Assembly (NCBI RefSeq): GCF_024586455.1
Contig: NW_026089624.1
Span: 7,345,341-7,409,340 of the forward strand
DNA from: Bactrocera neohumeralis
Taxonomy: Eukaryota > Arthropoda > Insecta > Diptera > Tephritidae
DNA length: 64,000 nt
Direction of reading: 5' to 3'
Part shown: positions 21,690 to 32,140 of the stretch, piece after piece
How positions within the stretch are numbered: the stretch's first letter is position 1
How the letters are laid out: every line of letters starts with the position of its first letter
Program-made: the position numbers and the translations under genes
The notes under the pieces: generated by a model
What the model saw: the letters and a program-made list of their open reading frames with translations, nothing else
Told to the model about the DNA's origin: nothing
Database searches by the model: none

Positions 21690-22090
21690 GCAAAGTTTAG
21701 GAAACATTGAGAAACATTACGTGTTATTCGGGAATATTTTAAAAAATATAAGAGTTAGTTACATTGTTCCCCTTTCACATACCCCATTCATACCAATATT
21801 CCTGTATTTACTCGACCGCAAAAGTAATCGGAAGGCACAATTCCGATTTCTATGGCGCCGCGGTCTGAAGGTACCGTTGGAAAGAGGAAGTCCTCCTGAT
21901 TAAAAAATATCTAAGGTAAAATCGGTGGATGCTATTTTAAAATTTAAAAATTTTATTAATATTCCTTTAAAATTTTTCGCGAAATAGGTATATTGTAATA
22001 TAGTATTATATAATGTATAATACCATCACCTAGAAATTATTTCGAGATTGGCAGCCTTCGACCGCGCTGTAAAAAAACTAACCCTGATCG
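21690..22090 (+). repeat. partial inverted-arm family repeat, right part
   Basis: A region at about 21843-21910 matches the arm of the 14047-14997 repeat (GGCGCCGCGGTCTGAAGGTA, then AGTCCTCCTGATTAAAAAAT). 22040-22085 matches, on the other strand, the central hairpin region (GCGGTCGAAGGCTGC on the minus strand). With 18028-18459 it probably forms one copy split by RTE copy 2. No gene is visible. Confidence 0.55.
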
Positions 22091-22104
22091 AGCTAAGACC
22101 TGAA

Positions 22105-22280
22105 GTACACTGAAGTAAACACTTTTGTTGTTGTTGTTGCAACAGTTATCTAGTCTCCGTTTTAGATAAGTTGTCATCGCGGTCATCCAACGGTAGGCCA
22201 AGGAAATGTGCTGCTAGACTAGGTCGGCCCATAGATAGAGGGTCAGTTGTGTAGGGTGAGCAAGGCATGCAAAGAGGTGG
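22105..22280 (-). pseudogene. LINE C-terminal fragment, part 2
   Basis: The minus strand reads, in broken frames, a Jockey-like LINE C-terminus ending in FLGLPLDDRDDNL, followed on the plus strand by a GTT run (22125-22145), which would be its AAC-type tail. It is separated from the preceding segment (23013-23215) by a MITE. Too decayed for finer placement. Confidence 0.45.
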
Positions 22281-22284
22281 TTAA

Positions 22285-23008
22285 GGGGCTATACCAGTTT
22301 GACACTTTCAAAAAAATTTTTTTTTTTGTTTTGCTTTTTCGATAGTTTATATATTCAAAAATATCCTGTGAAATTGGTAAGGTCGTATCTTGAATAGTTT
22401 TTGAATGACAGCGTTCTAAACAGCGACCGCTCGGAGGTGCAAACATATATAAGTGAAACTTTAAACGCGTTTTTCTCGAAACGACATTTTTCAAAATTGC
22501 TGACATCATAACTAAAAGAGAAATTGACCCATCGACTTCAAATTAAAACTGGATATAGTTGAATACATTTTCTATACAATGAACTACGATCTTTTTGATT
22601 GGTTGAAAATTGTCAATTTGGCATTAAAAAAAAACGACCATTTTTTTCGTAAAAAACGATTTTTTTTCAAAATTACGCCATTTTGTTAATTTTTTATATT
22701 TTTCAAAGATCGTAGTTTATTGTATAGAAAATATATTTAAGTTTAATAAACATTTTAATTTTTTTTGTTTCAGCTACTCATTCGACCGGAATCATGCCAG
22801 CAGTTGAGGCACTTTTTTTTCGGCACTTCCGCAGACAGCACATAAGTCCGTTATATCTAAATATTTTTGTAAAAAAAAAAAATTTAAATACAGCTAAAAA
22901 TAGACTTTATTACATCCATAGAACGTCGAAACATTCAATCTAGTACTTTCTCTTAAAAAAATTCACGAATATCGCCTAATTTTTCATGCGTCACACTGGT
23001 ATAGCCCC
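22285..23008. mobile_element. TTAA-flanked MITE, copy 1 (724 bp)
   Basis: Flanked by TTAA on both sides (22281-22284, 23009-23012). The ends are inverted copies of GGGGCTATACCAGTKTGAC. Inside is a second inverted pair, around AAACTACGATC (22565-22600 against 22705-22735). There is no ORF. A TTAA target is typical of piggyBac-type elements, so this is probably a non-autonomous piggyBac-like element. A second copy lies at 32461-33161. Confidence 0.85.
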
Positions 23009-23012
23009 TTAA

Positions 23013-23215
23013 AGTGACGCGGGGACTCGTTGCATGCTGGTTTACCCTTTTACAGCAGGGAAGGTGTTCGACCGGATATACTCCGGAGTATAATGGTCTG
23101 ACAGGTCTGTAGCTTTTTCCAGGCGACCATATTGGTGCGGCGTAGGTAAACAGCGACCGGTTGCTAACAACGTTTCTTTGTCTTTTCCCCATGTGCTACC
23201 GGCTAGGGTTATGGG
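23013..23215 (-). pseudogene. LINE RT/C-terminal fragment, part 1
   Basis: On the minus strand, broken frames give STWGKDKETLLAT, then YAAPIWSPG in another frame, the region after the RT fingers in Jockey-type LINEs. It continues across the MITE into 22105-22280, so the MITE landed in this LINE. Several indels are present. Confidence 0.5.
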
Positions 23216-23321
23216 TAGTCAGAGGCACGAAAAAATGAGAATTTTCAGTACTTTTTTTGCTATTAAATCGTGTTATTTTACAAAAGTAGTAATATGGCAT
23301 TATTATAGAATGTGTTGACCT

Positions 23322-23584
23322 TTTTTTTATTTTGTTTATACATTGCAACTAGTTCAAATAAAAGAAAGGACTAACAAGCAACTTGAATATGACTTAAACA
23401 TATAACTACAAAATCACAAAACTACTATGAGCGTTTGAGTCGTCTTGGTGGACCATCTCTAGAAGTTAACATAGCTACTTCTTCGTTACAATGCTGTAGC
23501 AATCTTGCACTATGTGCTGTTGCAATTTTTAATATTTCTGCGTTAACCGAGTTTACGCCTAGATCACGCTCTATATCAGCACAA
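23322..23584 (-). pseudogene. Jockey-type LINE, C-terminus and 3' end
   Basis: The minus strand encodes IERDLGVNSVNAEI...RLLQHCNEE...PPRRLKRS and a stop at 23425, resembling the C-terminus of Jockey-clade ORF2. About 100 bp further a T-run at 23321-23328 on the plus strand would be the poly-A tail. It probably belongs to the Jockey element at 24219-26420; the segment between is lost next to the rosa mariner. Confidence 0.5.
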
Positions 23585-24216
23585 CTGCCCATGCATCCCG
23601 AAAAATGCACTGTTTGGTGTGGTTTGTACGCTGGTGGAATCATTGGACCGTATTTTTTCAAAGATGCTGTTGGACGCAACGTTACGGTGAATGGCGATCG
23701 CTATCGTTCGATGCTAACAAACTTTTTGTTGCCAAAAATGGAAGAACTGAACTTGGTTGACATGTGGTTTCAACAAGATGGCGCTACATGCCACACAGCT
23801 CGCGATTCTATGGCCATTTTGAGGGAAAACTTCGGAGAACAATTCATCTCAAGAAATGGACCCGTAAGTTGGCCACCAAGATCATGCGATTTAACGCCTT
23901 TAGACTATTTTTTGTGGGGCTACGTCAAGTCTAAAGTCTACAGAAATAAGCCAGCAACTATTCCAGCTTTGGAAGACAACATTTCCGAAGAAATTCGGGC
24001 TATTCCGGCCGAAATGCTCGAAAAAGTTGCCCAAAATTGGACTTTCCGAATGGACCACCTAAGACGCAGCCGCGGTCAACATTTAAATGAAATTATCTTC
24101 AAAAAGTAAATGTCATGAACCAATCTAACGTTTCAAATAAAGAACCGATGAGATTTTGCAAATTTTATGCGTTTTTTTTTAAAAAAAAGTTATCAAGCTC
24201 TTAAAAAATCACCCGA
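23585..24216 (+). mobile_element. rosa-type (DD41D) mariner, 5'-truncated
   Basis: A second rosa mariner copy, consisting of the 3' part only: transposase from MHPEKCTVWCGLYAGG to the natural end (stop 24107-24109) in one open frame, then a 3' end identical in type to 4290-4323, closing with ACCCGA and a TA at 24217-24218. The DD41D residues are all present. It starts at CTGCCCATGCATCCC, the same point where the forward half of the 3346-4323 element starts. It lies in a Jockey LINE just before its F/YADD motif. Confidence 0.85.
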
Positions 24217-24218
24217 TA

Positions 24219-25724
24219 TAATTGCCGTCTATTGGCAGGTCGTGTGTGAATAGAATATTAAGAAGAGGGCCCAACACACTGCCTTGTGGAACTCCTGCTT
24301 TTATTTCCATAAGAACAGAATAGTTTTCTCCTTGTTTAACGCGAAAGTAGCGATCAGTTAAACATGATTTTATGATGTCATAATGCTGTTTCGATAAAAT
24401 CAGTTTCAGTTTCGAGAGCAGTCTTTTGTGACAAATTTTATCGAACGCTTTTGCAACATCCAAAAACACGGCAGAACAGATTTTTTTTTTCTCAAATTTG
24501 ATCAATCGTAGAATGGTTGGCTCGAAACCCAAATTGATGCGCTGGAATTATGGTTTTTCGTTCAATGATTTTATTGATACGTTTTATGAGAATTTTCTGA
24601 AATAGCTTCGATATTATCGGTAGAATTGATATGGACCTGTAAGAAGATACATCATATCCTGGTTTTCCTGGCTTTGGAATCATAATAATTTCAACAATTT
24701 TCCAATAAGTTGGCACGTATTTAAGATGAAAAGCCGCGTTAATAATATTGGTAATTTTTACTATACTTATTTGAGGAAGCTGTTTTAGGACCTCGGCAGT
24801 AATCAGGTCGTAACCGGGGGATTTTTTGTTTTTCAGATTTTTGATTTCCTCACTCAGCTCACTACTTGTGCAACATGAGATTTTTTAGTTTTCTTCACTG
24901 GAAGCAGTTGGATAATCTACGTGTGTTTCATATGGGGAGAATATTTTGGCTAAATAATCCGAAAATACTTCTCCTTTTTTTGAATCGTCTCTGGCCCAGC
25001 TATCAGCACTTATTTTAATGGGACATACTTGAGTTTCTGGTTTTTTTACAGCTTTTCCAAAGAGAGTAGTCGGAATTTTTTCCATTGCTTAGGGAACGAA
25101 GATATTTTGTGAACCTTTCATTTTTAAACCTCTTAATTTTCCGATTAAGATCTTTAGAGACTTTATTTAAAATAGATTTATCAGCTGACACAACGAGTTT
25201 GATTATTTGATGGCCAATATGATGGTAAGTTAGTCGAGAATGCGTAACTTCCGGTTGACTGCAGTGCTCTATAGAGTTCTTTTCCCTGTGTAGTCGTAAG
25301 CCTTGAGCCCCAGTGCCCCACTCATTATGAATCTATACCTGTGTCTGTTTATTAAATGTTGGTACTCTTCAAATTGGATTTGATGCCTTGGAGGACTGTA
25401 CACAGAGGTAAGTGAGAGTGGACTTTTAACTCCCTAAATAGTCACTGTTGTAGCTTGAAACTTATCAGTTGAAAGTTTTTCTTCCTCAAAATGTTTGATC
25501 GTATTTTTGATTAGTATTCCGCTTCCGCCACGGGCGCAATTGCTAGGATGAATTGTATGGTAAGTTTCGTAGTTTTTAATTTTAAAATAGGTTTGTGACG
25601 TAAAATGTGTCTCCGATACCATACATGCGTCAACATTTTCTGACTTCAGTACAATTTCGATTTCATTCTTATGTTTGATTAATCCATTTGAGTTTCATAG
25701 AAGAATATTTATAGATTTAGACAT
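24219..25724 (-). pseudogene. Jockey-clade LINE ORF2 (endonuclease-RT), truncated
   Basis: Starts with MSKSINIL at 25724 on the minus strand. The endonuclease region shows MVSETHFTSQ and CARGGSGILI (25622-25434) and has stops after it. RT blocks follow: IIMIPKPGKPGYDVSSYRSI (24716-24640), FGFRANHSTIDQI, VFLDVAKAFDKI and AGVPQGSVLGPLL (24290). The copy stops at DLPIDGNY, immediately before the catalytic YADD/FADD, where the rosa mariner abuts at TA 24217-24218. Confidence 0.8.
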
Positions 25725-26420
25725 CTTTGGTATTAAAAAGATATTTTTCAAGGTGGCTTAAGCGATTTTGTAAGGAAGTATTGAATTCCTCTTGTTTATT
25801 GAGTTTCTGTAAGATCTGTTATAAAATGCTGTTATTGGATATATTATCATTATTATTTGCTTTTAGAATATGAGCAAAAGTAAATTTTTTTGATGTTTCA
25901 GTTGTGGTTTTAGGATTTTCTTTTTGTTGGTGTTCATTGTTTTTCATAGTTTTTTGTTCTAAAGTCTACAGGATCTTCTACTTTTTGGGCTAGACCATCA
26001 TCTTTTTTGTGGCCGATTGTGTTAGCTCGTATTTTCTGTAATTCTTTGGCAACAAGGCACCCTCGATAGTTGGCTGGATGTGCTTCGCCACAGTTACGGC
26101 ATTTAGGCTGCTGGTTTCGAACTCTCAGATGTTATATGCTTACCGGCGCACTCAACGCATCTTGGTTATTTGCCACAATAGTTTTGAGTGTGGCCAAATG
26201 ACTGGCAATGTTTGCATTGTGGTATCATTTTCGGCAGTTTTACCGGTTCAATAGAAACAATTGAATTTAATGTAGTTTTAGTTTCGTAAATCTTTTTTAT
26301 GTTCTCCATGGGATCGAATGTTACCAAAAACATGTCGAAGGGAATTTTAAATATCCATTGAAGTCGATTGACAGCACTCAGTGCATTTAATCCTTGCTCT
26401 TTTAAGTAATCAATAATAGA
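25725..26420 (-). pseudogene. Jockey-clade LINE ORF1 (gag), partial
   Basis: The minus strand shows a CCHC knuckle CKHCQSFGHTQNYC (about 26185-26225), a second Cys motif and CRNCGEAHPANYRGC (about 26055-26105), then a polar tail reaching ORF2. Stops and frame breaks occur between the knuckles. N-terminal sequence is visible only to about 26420, where a different repeat begins. Confidence 0.7.
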
Positions 26421-26424
26421 TTTA

Positions 26425-26650
26425 TTTATTTATTTAGTAAAATCTATGAACATTTATTCTTACAGACTAATGAAAAACTAGGATGCATATTAGAATTCTA
26501 AAATAATTAACTTACAATAACATGAGTAGATAACTTAAACTAAAAAACAGAATTGAGGGCATTAATGAAGGATACCCTAGCCCTTTCAGACCTATGTTTT
26601 TGATTCCTTCTAATTCCACCGAAATCACCTATCTGAAAGAAAGTTTTGCA
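26425..26650 (-). repeat. possible LINE 3' end with TAAA-type tail
   Basis: A TTTA run at 26423-26440 on the plus strand would be a TAAA tail on the minus strand. Upstream on that strand a frame ends IGDFGGIRRNQKH...ARVSFINALN and a stop near 26550, a possible LINE C-terminus. Evidence is limited. Confidence 0.35.
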
Positions 26651-26906
26651 TTTTTTGATCACAAATTACATGATGAGCAAGACTGTAATGATTTTTTTTG
26701 GAAAAAGGACATCGCACAATTGTGATACCTAGGTCTTAGGCTGAAAAATTGCTCCAAGAAATAAGACACAAAAATAGTATTTGGTTTTCTCTTTTATTGA
26801 AAAAAATGAACAAAAAGTCATGCCGAAAATTCAGTTCATTAATAGAAAAAAATGTTAGGTACTTCATTGCCTTAAGAATAAAATAGCTAATTAACAAGGA
26901 ACATAT

Positions 26907-28745
26907 TTAGTCTTTTGTGTGGTACTGTTCAAAACAATCCTTGTTTTTTGCTAGACAAATGCTGACGTGGCATTTTTGGCATCGTCCTCTTGTCCGACTA
27001 CCGCAATTATTGCGGCAAACTCTAGGTGCCTCATCTGCGAATGAGGGCCAATGATCGTAGCGATCAAATCTTACGTCGTCAGGCGCGTCATGTGGTCGAT
27101 ACTTCGTTCCATACATATTTTCATCGACTTTAAACGGTTCAACATAGTTAGGAGCTTGATAATATCCCGCCAGTACTGTTCCCAGCTCCATTTTGAACGT
27201 TAAAAAGGGCTTAAGTTTGGACTTATGCAGGCCGGCTAATTTGGCATCTCTTTTAGACTCCATCCATGAGTTGAATACAGCCAGATCAAGAAAATGAAAA
27301 AATACTTTTACACTCCCTTCCCTGGTTTTCATTTTTATCCTGTAGTATTCAAGCATCTGGTCAGCTATATCGACACCCCCCATAAATTCATTATAATTTT
27401 CTATAACTTTTGGGATTTGCACAGGGCAACGGCGTTTCATGTTTTTGTTCCACCTATCTGTCTCGCCGATGGGGTCTTTGCCGCACTGGCTGGAAACGAC
27501 TACGACACCTTTGCTATCTTTCCATTTGACAACGGCTACATTGTCACCGTTCGTGAACTGGATAATATCACCCCTATTCATTTCCTTGCCCTGGGGAAAT
27601 TTCAAATTTTTTGTCCAATCGATTTGCCATTATAGTTCCTGTTCCATGGAAACCGATTTGGTGCAACGACTGAATGTTGTGAAAAAGCGATCAAAATATA
27701 TATGGCTGCCTTTTGGAAGGTGTTTTGTTAGCCTCATTATAATTGACGGGCCATGCCCTAAACCACAATCTTGAAAAGTGCCAGCGCCTTGAAAAACTTC
27801 AAAGTCCACTATCATGCCACTTGCAGTTGCACATACCAAATTTTTTAGACCAGTAGGTCTTGGTTTTGATCGAGTTGTTTGACGCGCAGGGCATCTTCCA
27901 GTAAATGGAAGAACTTGTTCATCCATTGAATACTGTGCTATTTCAGTTGCTAAATTATTGCAACGGTTTCTTACTAAATCGATCACAGGTTGTACATGCC
28001 ATAATTTGTTACAGGGATCTGGCACAGAAACATCTGCAAAGTGAATGTCCGATCGCATTTGCAAAAATTTGTCACGTGACATTGAATTGTAAATTGCAGG
28101 AATTTGGCATTCATGTGGCCAGTACATTCTTTATTTGCGGAAATCCAAGACACCCCATTATCATTGCGCATCCATAAAATCGTTTAAAATCGGCTTGTTG
28201 ATATCGGACTTCCTGCCCACGTGTGCTCATAACGTACATTTTTGTAAATTTTATAGCATCGTCGTAATACGATTCTGGGAAGTAATTCTTGAAGTACTCC
28301 AATGGTGTTTCCACTAATGCTATGTTTTGACAACCAGATGCAATGTGTAGATCGTTGCAATCAAATGGAGCAATTTTCCATAGTTGGCGTCTTTTCGCTG
28401 TATTACTTGTGGAAGTGCATGTCTGAGTCGTATTTAGTGAAACATTTCTGATAGATGATGGCTGTGCTGCATTTAACAAAATATTAGAAATAATGATTGG
28501 CCGTGATGTTTGCGGAGCTGCTACACTTGAATCATCCTGAGAAATTGCTGATGCAGTCGCAGATGCAGATGCAGTTGCATTCTCATTATCATCTTCATCA
28601 CTTGCTGGAGATTCTGGGAAAATGTTGAATGGTACCCAAGTTTCATCATCAATATCATTATCGTCACTGAAATCTGCATCAGAATCGTCTAAGAGGTCTA
28701 ATGCAGCTTGAACGTCGTTATCATTATTCAAATCAAAGTATTTTC
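26907..28745 (-). pseudogene. piggyBac-family transposase, frameshifted
   Basis: Three overlapping minus-strand frames make one piggyBac (DDE_Tnp_1_7) protein. An acidic N-terminus (28731-28560) precedes the catalytic domain. Candidate catalytic Asp lie at 27921-27923 (SMDEQVLPF), 27690-27692 (YFDRFFTT) and 27369-27371 (GGVDIADQM, a conserved second Asp three residues on). The C-terminus ends in a Cys-rich finger (CRNNCGSR...CQKCH...C), near 26930-27020. Frameshifts near 28115-28127 and 27605-27655 disable it, and the start codon is unclear. PiggyBac transposases cut and paste at TTAA; terminal repeats were not recognised. Confidence 0.9.
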
Positions 28746-29122
28746 ATGTAAAAAAAATGTAAGATAGCACAAACGTGAGTTTACATTAAAAAAAAACATG
28801 CTGTGCCTATATAGCACTTTACTAACACCTAGCTGCCTGAAAATGTTAAACACACTTACTATTTATCAACAAAATTCACTACTTATGATTTAAATTTATG
28901 TAAAACAAATAAATACATACTCACTATGTGGCCGCATGTTTACACTTATCGGATGACGTTCTCAAACAGCTGACTCTTTTGTTTCTTTTGTGCGGTTTTT
29001 TTGTTTTCTTTTGTTTAGAGTGAGACCCCAAGAGAACGCACAATCATTACATATCGATAACAAAGCTAAAAAATAATATTTGGACGTCAATGAAGGCAAA
29101 AAACAGCAGATCTCACAATTGA
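28746..29122. other. spacer upstream of the piggyBac gene; no gene seen
   Basis: AT-rich. It includes TATATAGCAC near 28811, possibly promoter-like for the minus-strand transposase, but nothing diagnostic. A TTTGTTTTCTTTTGTTTAG stretch occurs near 28998. The element's outer end could not be placed. Confidence 0.35.
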
Positions 29123-29548
29123 TTAAGCTAGGTCTGGAAGGGCTAGAGTGAGAAAAATCAAGAAAAACTTTCTCGGAAATCGAGTTAAACTCCCGCATAG
29201 CCCTCTTGAGGGGAGCATATTCAGCAAAATTAGTACTTTCCTTTTTGTAATAAAATGGGGAAATGCCTCTATCTGAAGGTATGTTACATGACGATCTTGC
29301 ATTATCAGTTCACGTACGGCATCGATGTTTTCTGGCACAACGGCTGTTTTTGGACGACCTTCACTGAATTCGTCTTTGAGTGAGCGTCGGCCACGATTGA
29401 ATTCGTTGGACCAGTTCTTCACAGTGCTGTGAGATGGTGCTTCATGGCCATACAAAGATTTTAGTTCATCGATGCACTCTTGTCGTGATAATCCACGTCG
29501 AAAGTTGTAAAAAATGATCGCACGAAAATGTTGACGAGTTAATTCCAT
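29123..29548 (-). pseudogene. mariner transposase, N-terminal DNA-binding part
   Basis: Starts MELTRQHFRAIIFYNFRRGL at 29548 and shows the two helix-turn-helix regions of mariner transposases (GHEAPSHSTVKNW, then FSEGRPKTAVVPENIDAVR). After LQIEAF near 29270 the sequence no longer follows a transposase for long, and the catalytic domain is absent. Only a fragment remains; inverted terminal repeats were not found. Confidence 0.8.
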
Positions 29549-29559
29549 TTTTTGGCCGA

Positions 29560-30068
29560 GATGAATTTTTTAATTCCCTGTAAATAAAACAATTCACTAT
29601 TAAATGACAAAACGTTCTGAGTGATGTTATGCTAAAAAATGTCAAATTTTAAAATGGAAATGTCAGATTGCAGAATATATATAGCAGCCCTATATGTCCC
29701 TCTGTGAAAATGAGTGAAATCGGACAATAACAACGCCTACTTCCCATATAGCACAATTTTAAATTTCACTTGATTCGTTCAGTTTCCAGTACACAAATCA
29801 AGAAGCAATTAATATAATAGGATTAAACTTTGCACGAATAATGCCTTTAGTGCATGCCACCTTATGACAAAAAAATGTTCAAATCCAACCAAAACTGTTC
29901 AAGACCCCTTTACCGAAAATGTGGACCCCAGTACCTACAGTTGACTTTTGATCGAAAATATAAGTCAATGGGTGAGATATGAAATAGAAATGCAGACAGG
30001 ATACTTTTCCTGCATTAGTAATTCTGCTTATTCAAAATGGGTGGAATCGGGTTAATACTTCCCTGACC
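29560..30068. repeat. degenerate ~150-bp repeat-like sequence, no gene
   Basis: No ORF of note. Together with 30333-30578 it has recurring, weakly similar stretches: AAAGATTTTYGAAC, then a GGT/GGCTTTATGCCG-like motif and TATAT. It looks like an old dispersed or tandem repeat, read by eye only. Confidence 0.3.
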
Positions 30069-30077
30069 ATCAATATA

Positions 30078-30323
30078 CAAGAATGATAGAAAAGAGATTA
30101 CGCATTGCGCAGGTCCGTTATACTAAACATATAATTGCTTACGTCACACGGCGCAGTAAAAAATTTGGCAGCTATAAACTCTACTACTCTAACATTCTTG
30201 TTAACAAGCAATATTTACTTGCTACTCAAGCTATTTCACGAGATTTATGAGCCGTGTGACGTAGATGCGCAAAACGAAAAACGTTTTGTCTCATATGCGC
30301 AATCTTGTACTCTATCATTCTTG
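30078..30323. mobile_element. 246-bp MITE with 9-bp target duplication
   Basis: Terminal inverted repeats are perfect over 13 bp (CAAGAATGATAGA). Direct repeats of ATCAATATA flank it exactly (30069-30077 and 30324-30332). A second inner inverted pair (ACGTCACACGGC) makes most of the element an imperfect hairpin. An 8-9 bp duplication suggests hAT, Mutator or Merlin-type mobilisation; I cannot choose among them. Confidence 0.85.
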
Positions 30324-30332
30324 ATCAATATA

Positions 30333-30578
30333 CCTAATATAAAGATTTTTGAACTTCCTGGTGACTTTATGCTGGATATATCGGCCAATATTTGAGTTAT
30401 TTCAAAGAAAATTTCGGAATCTATTTTACTCATAACAGTATATCATTATGCATAAAATGTATACAAACTTGACCTAGCCCCCATATAACCATTACAAAGA
30501 TTTTCGAACATCCGGCTGGTTTTGTATAATGACTATGTATAATGATTTCGGGTTTTCTAACAAATCTTATGCCGAATA
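30333..30578. other. spacer, repeat-like; no gene seen
   Basis: AT-rich with two degenerate copies of an AAGATTTTYGAAC...TGGT motif (near 30342 and 30497). It ends at the TA duplication of the following mariner. Confidence 0.35.
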
Positions 30579-30580
30579 TA

Positions 30581-31490
30581 TAAGGAGCGTTCGAAGTAAA
30601 CAAGACTTTTTGAATCTAGCGCCCCTTGGTGGCGCCATCAATATGCCAACTAGTGCGTTGCGTAAAGATAGCAGATCGATTGTCCAGTGAGAATTTCATG
30701 ACATTTCATAGATTGGAAGTGAAGTTATTGCGTTTTAAGTGTCAGTATGTTTGTGTTATCAGTGCGAAAATGAGCTTCGAACAAAGAGCCAACATTAAAT
30801 TTTGTAAAACTTTTACCGAAATGTTTCAATTGATGAAACAAGTTTATGGCGATGATTTCCTATCCCGTAGCAGAGTGCACGAGTGGTTTTAAAGTGGCCG
30901 TGAGGACATAACTAAATGACGATCAACATGTGGGCCAGTCAAAATCCGTCATCACCAGAAATTCCATCGAAACTTTGCGTGAATTCATCAAAAATCAGCC
31001 AAAATCATCATTGAAATCCATGGAAATGGAATTGAACATTTCCAAAACATCGATTTATCGCATTTTGACGGAAAATTTTGGGCTTTCGAAAGGTGTGTGC
31101 ACGATTTGTTCCGGACAAATTGACTGACGCCCTAAAATTGCTCAGAATCCAACATTCGATCAACGCTTGTGACCGATTATTTGACCAAAACTCACATTTT
31201 AACCATTAACCACCCGTATTCACCTGATATGGCTTCTTCCTTTTCGGAAAAATACATTTGCCCATGAAAGGAAAGCGTTATGCAGACGTAGAGGCTATTC
31301 AAAAGGCTTGCACCGGCATACTGGCGGCCATACCAGCCAACGAGCTAAAACACTCGTTCGACATGCTTTTGAACCGTGCGAAAAGCTGTATTGAAACAGA
31401 AGGAGACTATTTTAAATAAAATAAATTGATTTTGCCGAAAAAACCATTTGTACTTTTTTTAAAGTCCTGTTTACTTTGGAACGCACCTTG
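30581..31490 (+). mobile_element. mariner (DD34D-type), internally deleted, both ends kept
   Basis: A 910-bp element flanked by TA (30579-30580 and 31491-31492) with 28-bp imperfect inverted ends (YAAGGWGCGTTC...AAGTAAACARGAC). The transposase begins with an ATG at 30770 (MSFEQRANIKF...RSRVHEWF), then a stop in place of Lys. The C-terminus (IHLPMKGKRYADVEAIQ...AIPANELKHSFDML) ends at 31417-31419. The catalytic centre between about 31140 and 31240 is missing. It is non-autonomous but has both ends. Confidence 0.85.
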
Positions 31491-31585
31491 TATAGTCTAT
31501 TTAATTTTTTTAGGGAAACTCATTATAATACAACGTTTTGATCAACTTAAATACCAAAAAATTAAATAATAGAGCTCTGTAAACA

Positions 31586-31703
31586 GAGCTGCCGTTCCCA
31601 TGATAGTCGGGGTACGTTACCGGAACGCACCCGGATTTTTTTATTCCGTCAAGGACTGACAACTTGGCAGAGTTCTGCCGATAAGACAACAACAGCAGAG
31701 CTC
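31586..31703 (+). repeat. dispersed repeat ending in ACAACAACAG, copy a
   Basis: Contains GTTCCCATGATAGTCGG, then TACGTTACCGGAAC, CCGGATTTTT and GGCAGAGTTCTGCCG, ending in ACAACAACAG. It is clearly related to 32141-32263 in the same orientation. The simple tail suggests a SINE or LINE 3' end. No promoter box could be confirmed. Confidence 0.55.
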
Positions 31704-32140
31704 TCACAAATGTAGAGGCTAATGTCTATCCTTTTATTCCCATATTTTTCACGTACTAAATATATTTCATTATTTATCTATCCAATTGGTTACGGCTAAA
31801 TGATTATGAAGCACGATTTCGATCACTTTGGCATCACAGTCTGATGGCGAATTCAGGGTTAAAATGGGAGGTGTCACCAACCGTGCCAAACAGATGACTG
31901 CAAGAATAGTTTCTGCGAAAGTTTCCACGTGATTTCTGCGAAAGTTTCTGCGTTAACCCCCACTCTATAGGTGTTTGATGGGAAACACCAAGAGCTATAA
32001 TTGTATTGTATGGAGTGCAATGTTCGGCCAAGTCTGAAACTTCGTAGCCTGCGTCCGACTATATCTAAGCAAACTACCAGCCGGTTGCCTTGTAAGTAGC
32101 CAAAACGTTTTATTTTTTTTCTTCAAGTGCTACCAGCTAG
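31704..32140. other. spacer between related repeats; no gene seen
   Basis: Contains a short tandem duplication (GCGAAAGTTTC near 31915 and 31937). No ORF with a recognisable domain. Confidence 0.4.

Noticed and set aside
27294..27774. Plus-strand open frames of about 110 codons
   Set aside because: They are antisense to the piggyBac transposase and have no domain of their own.
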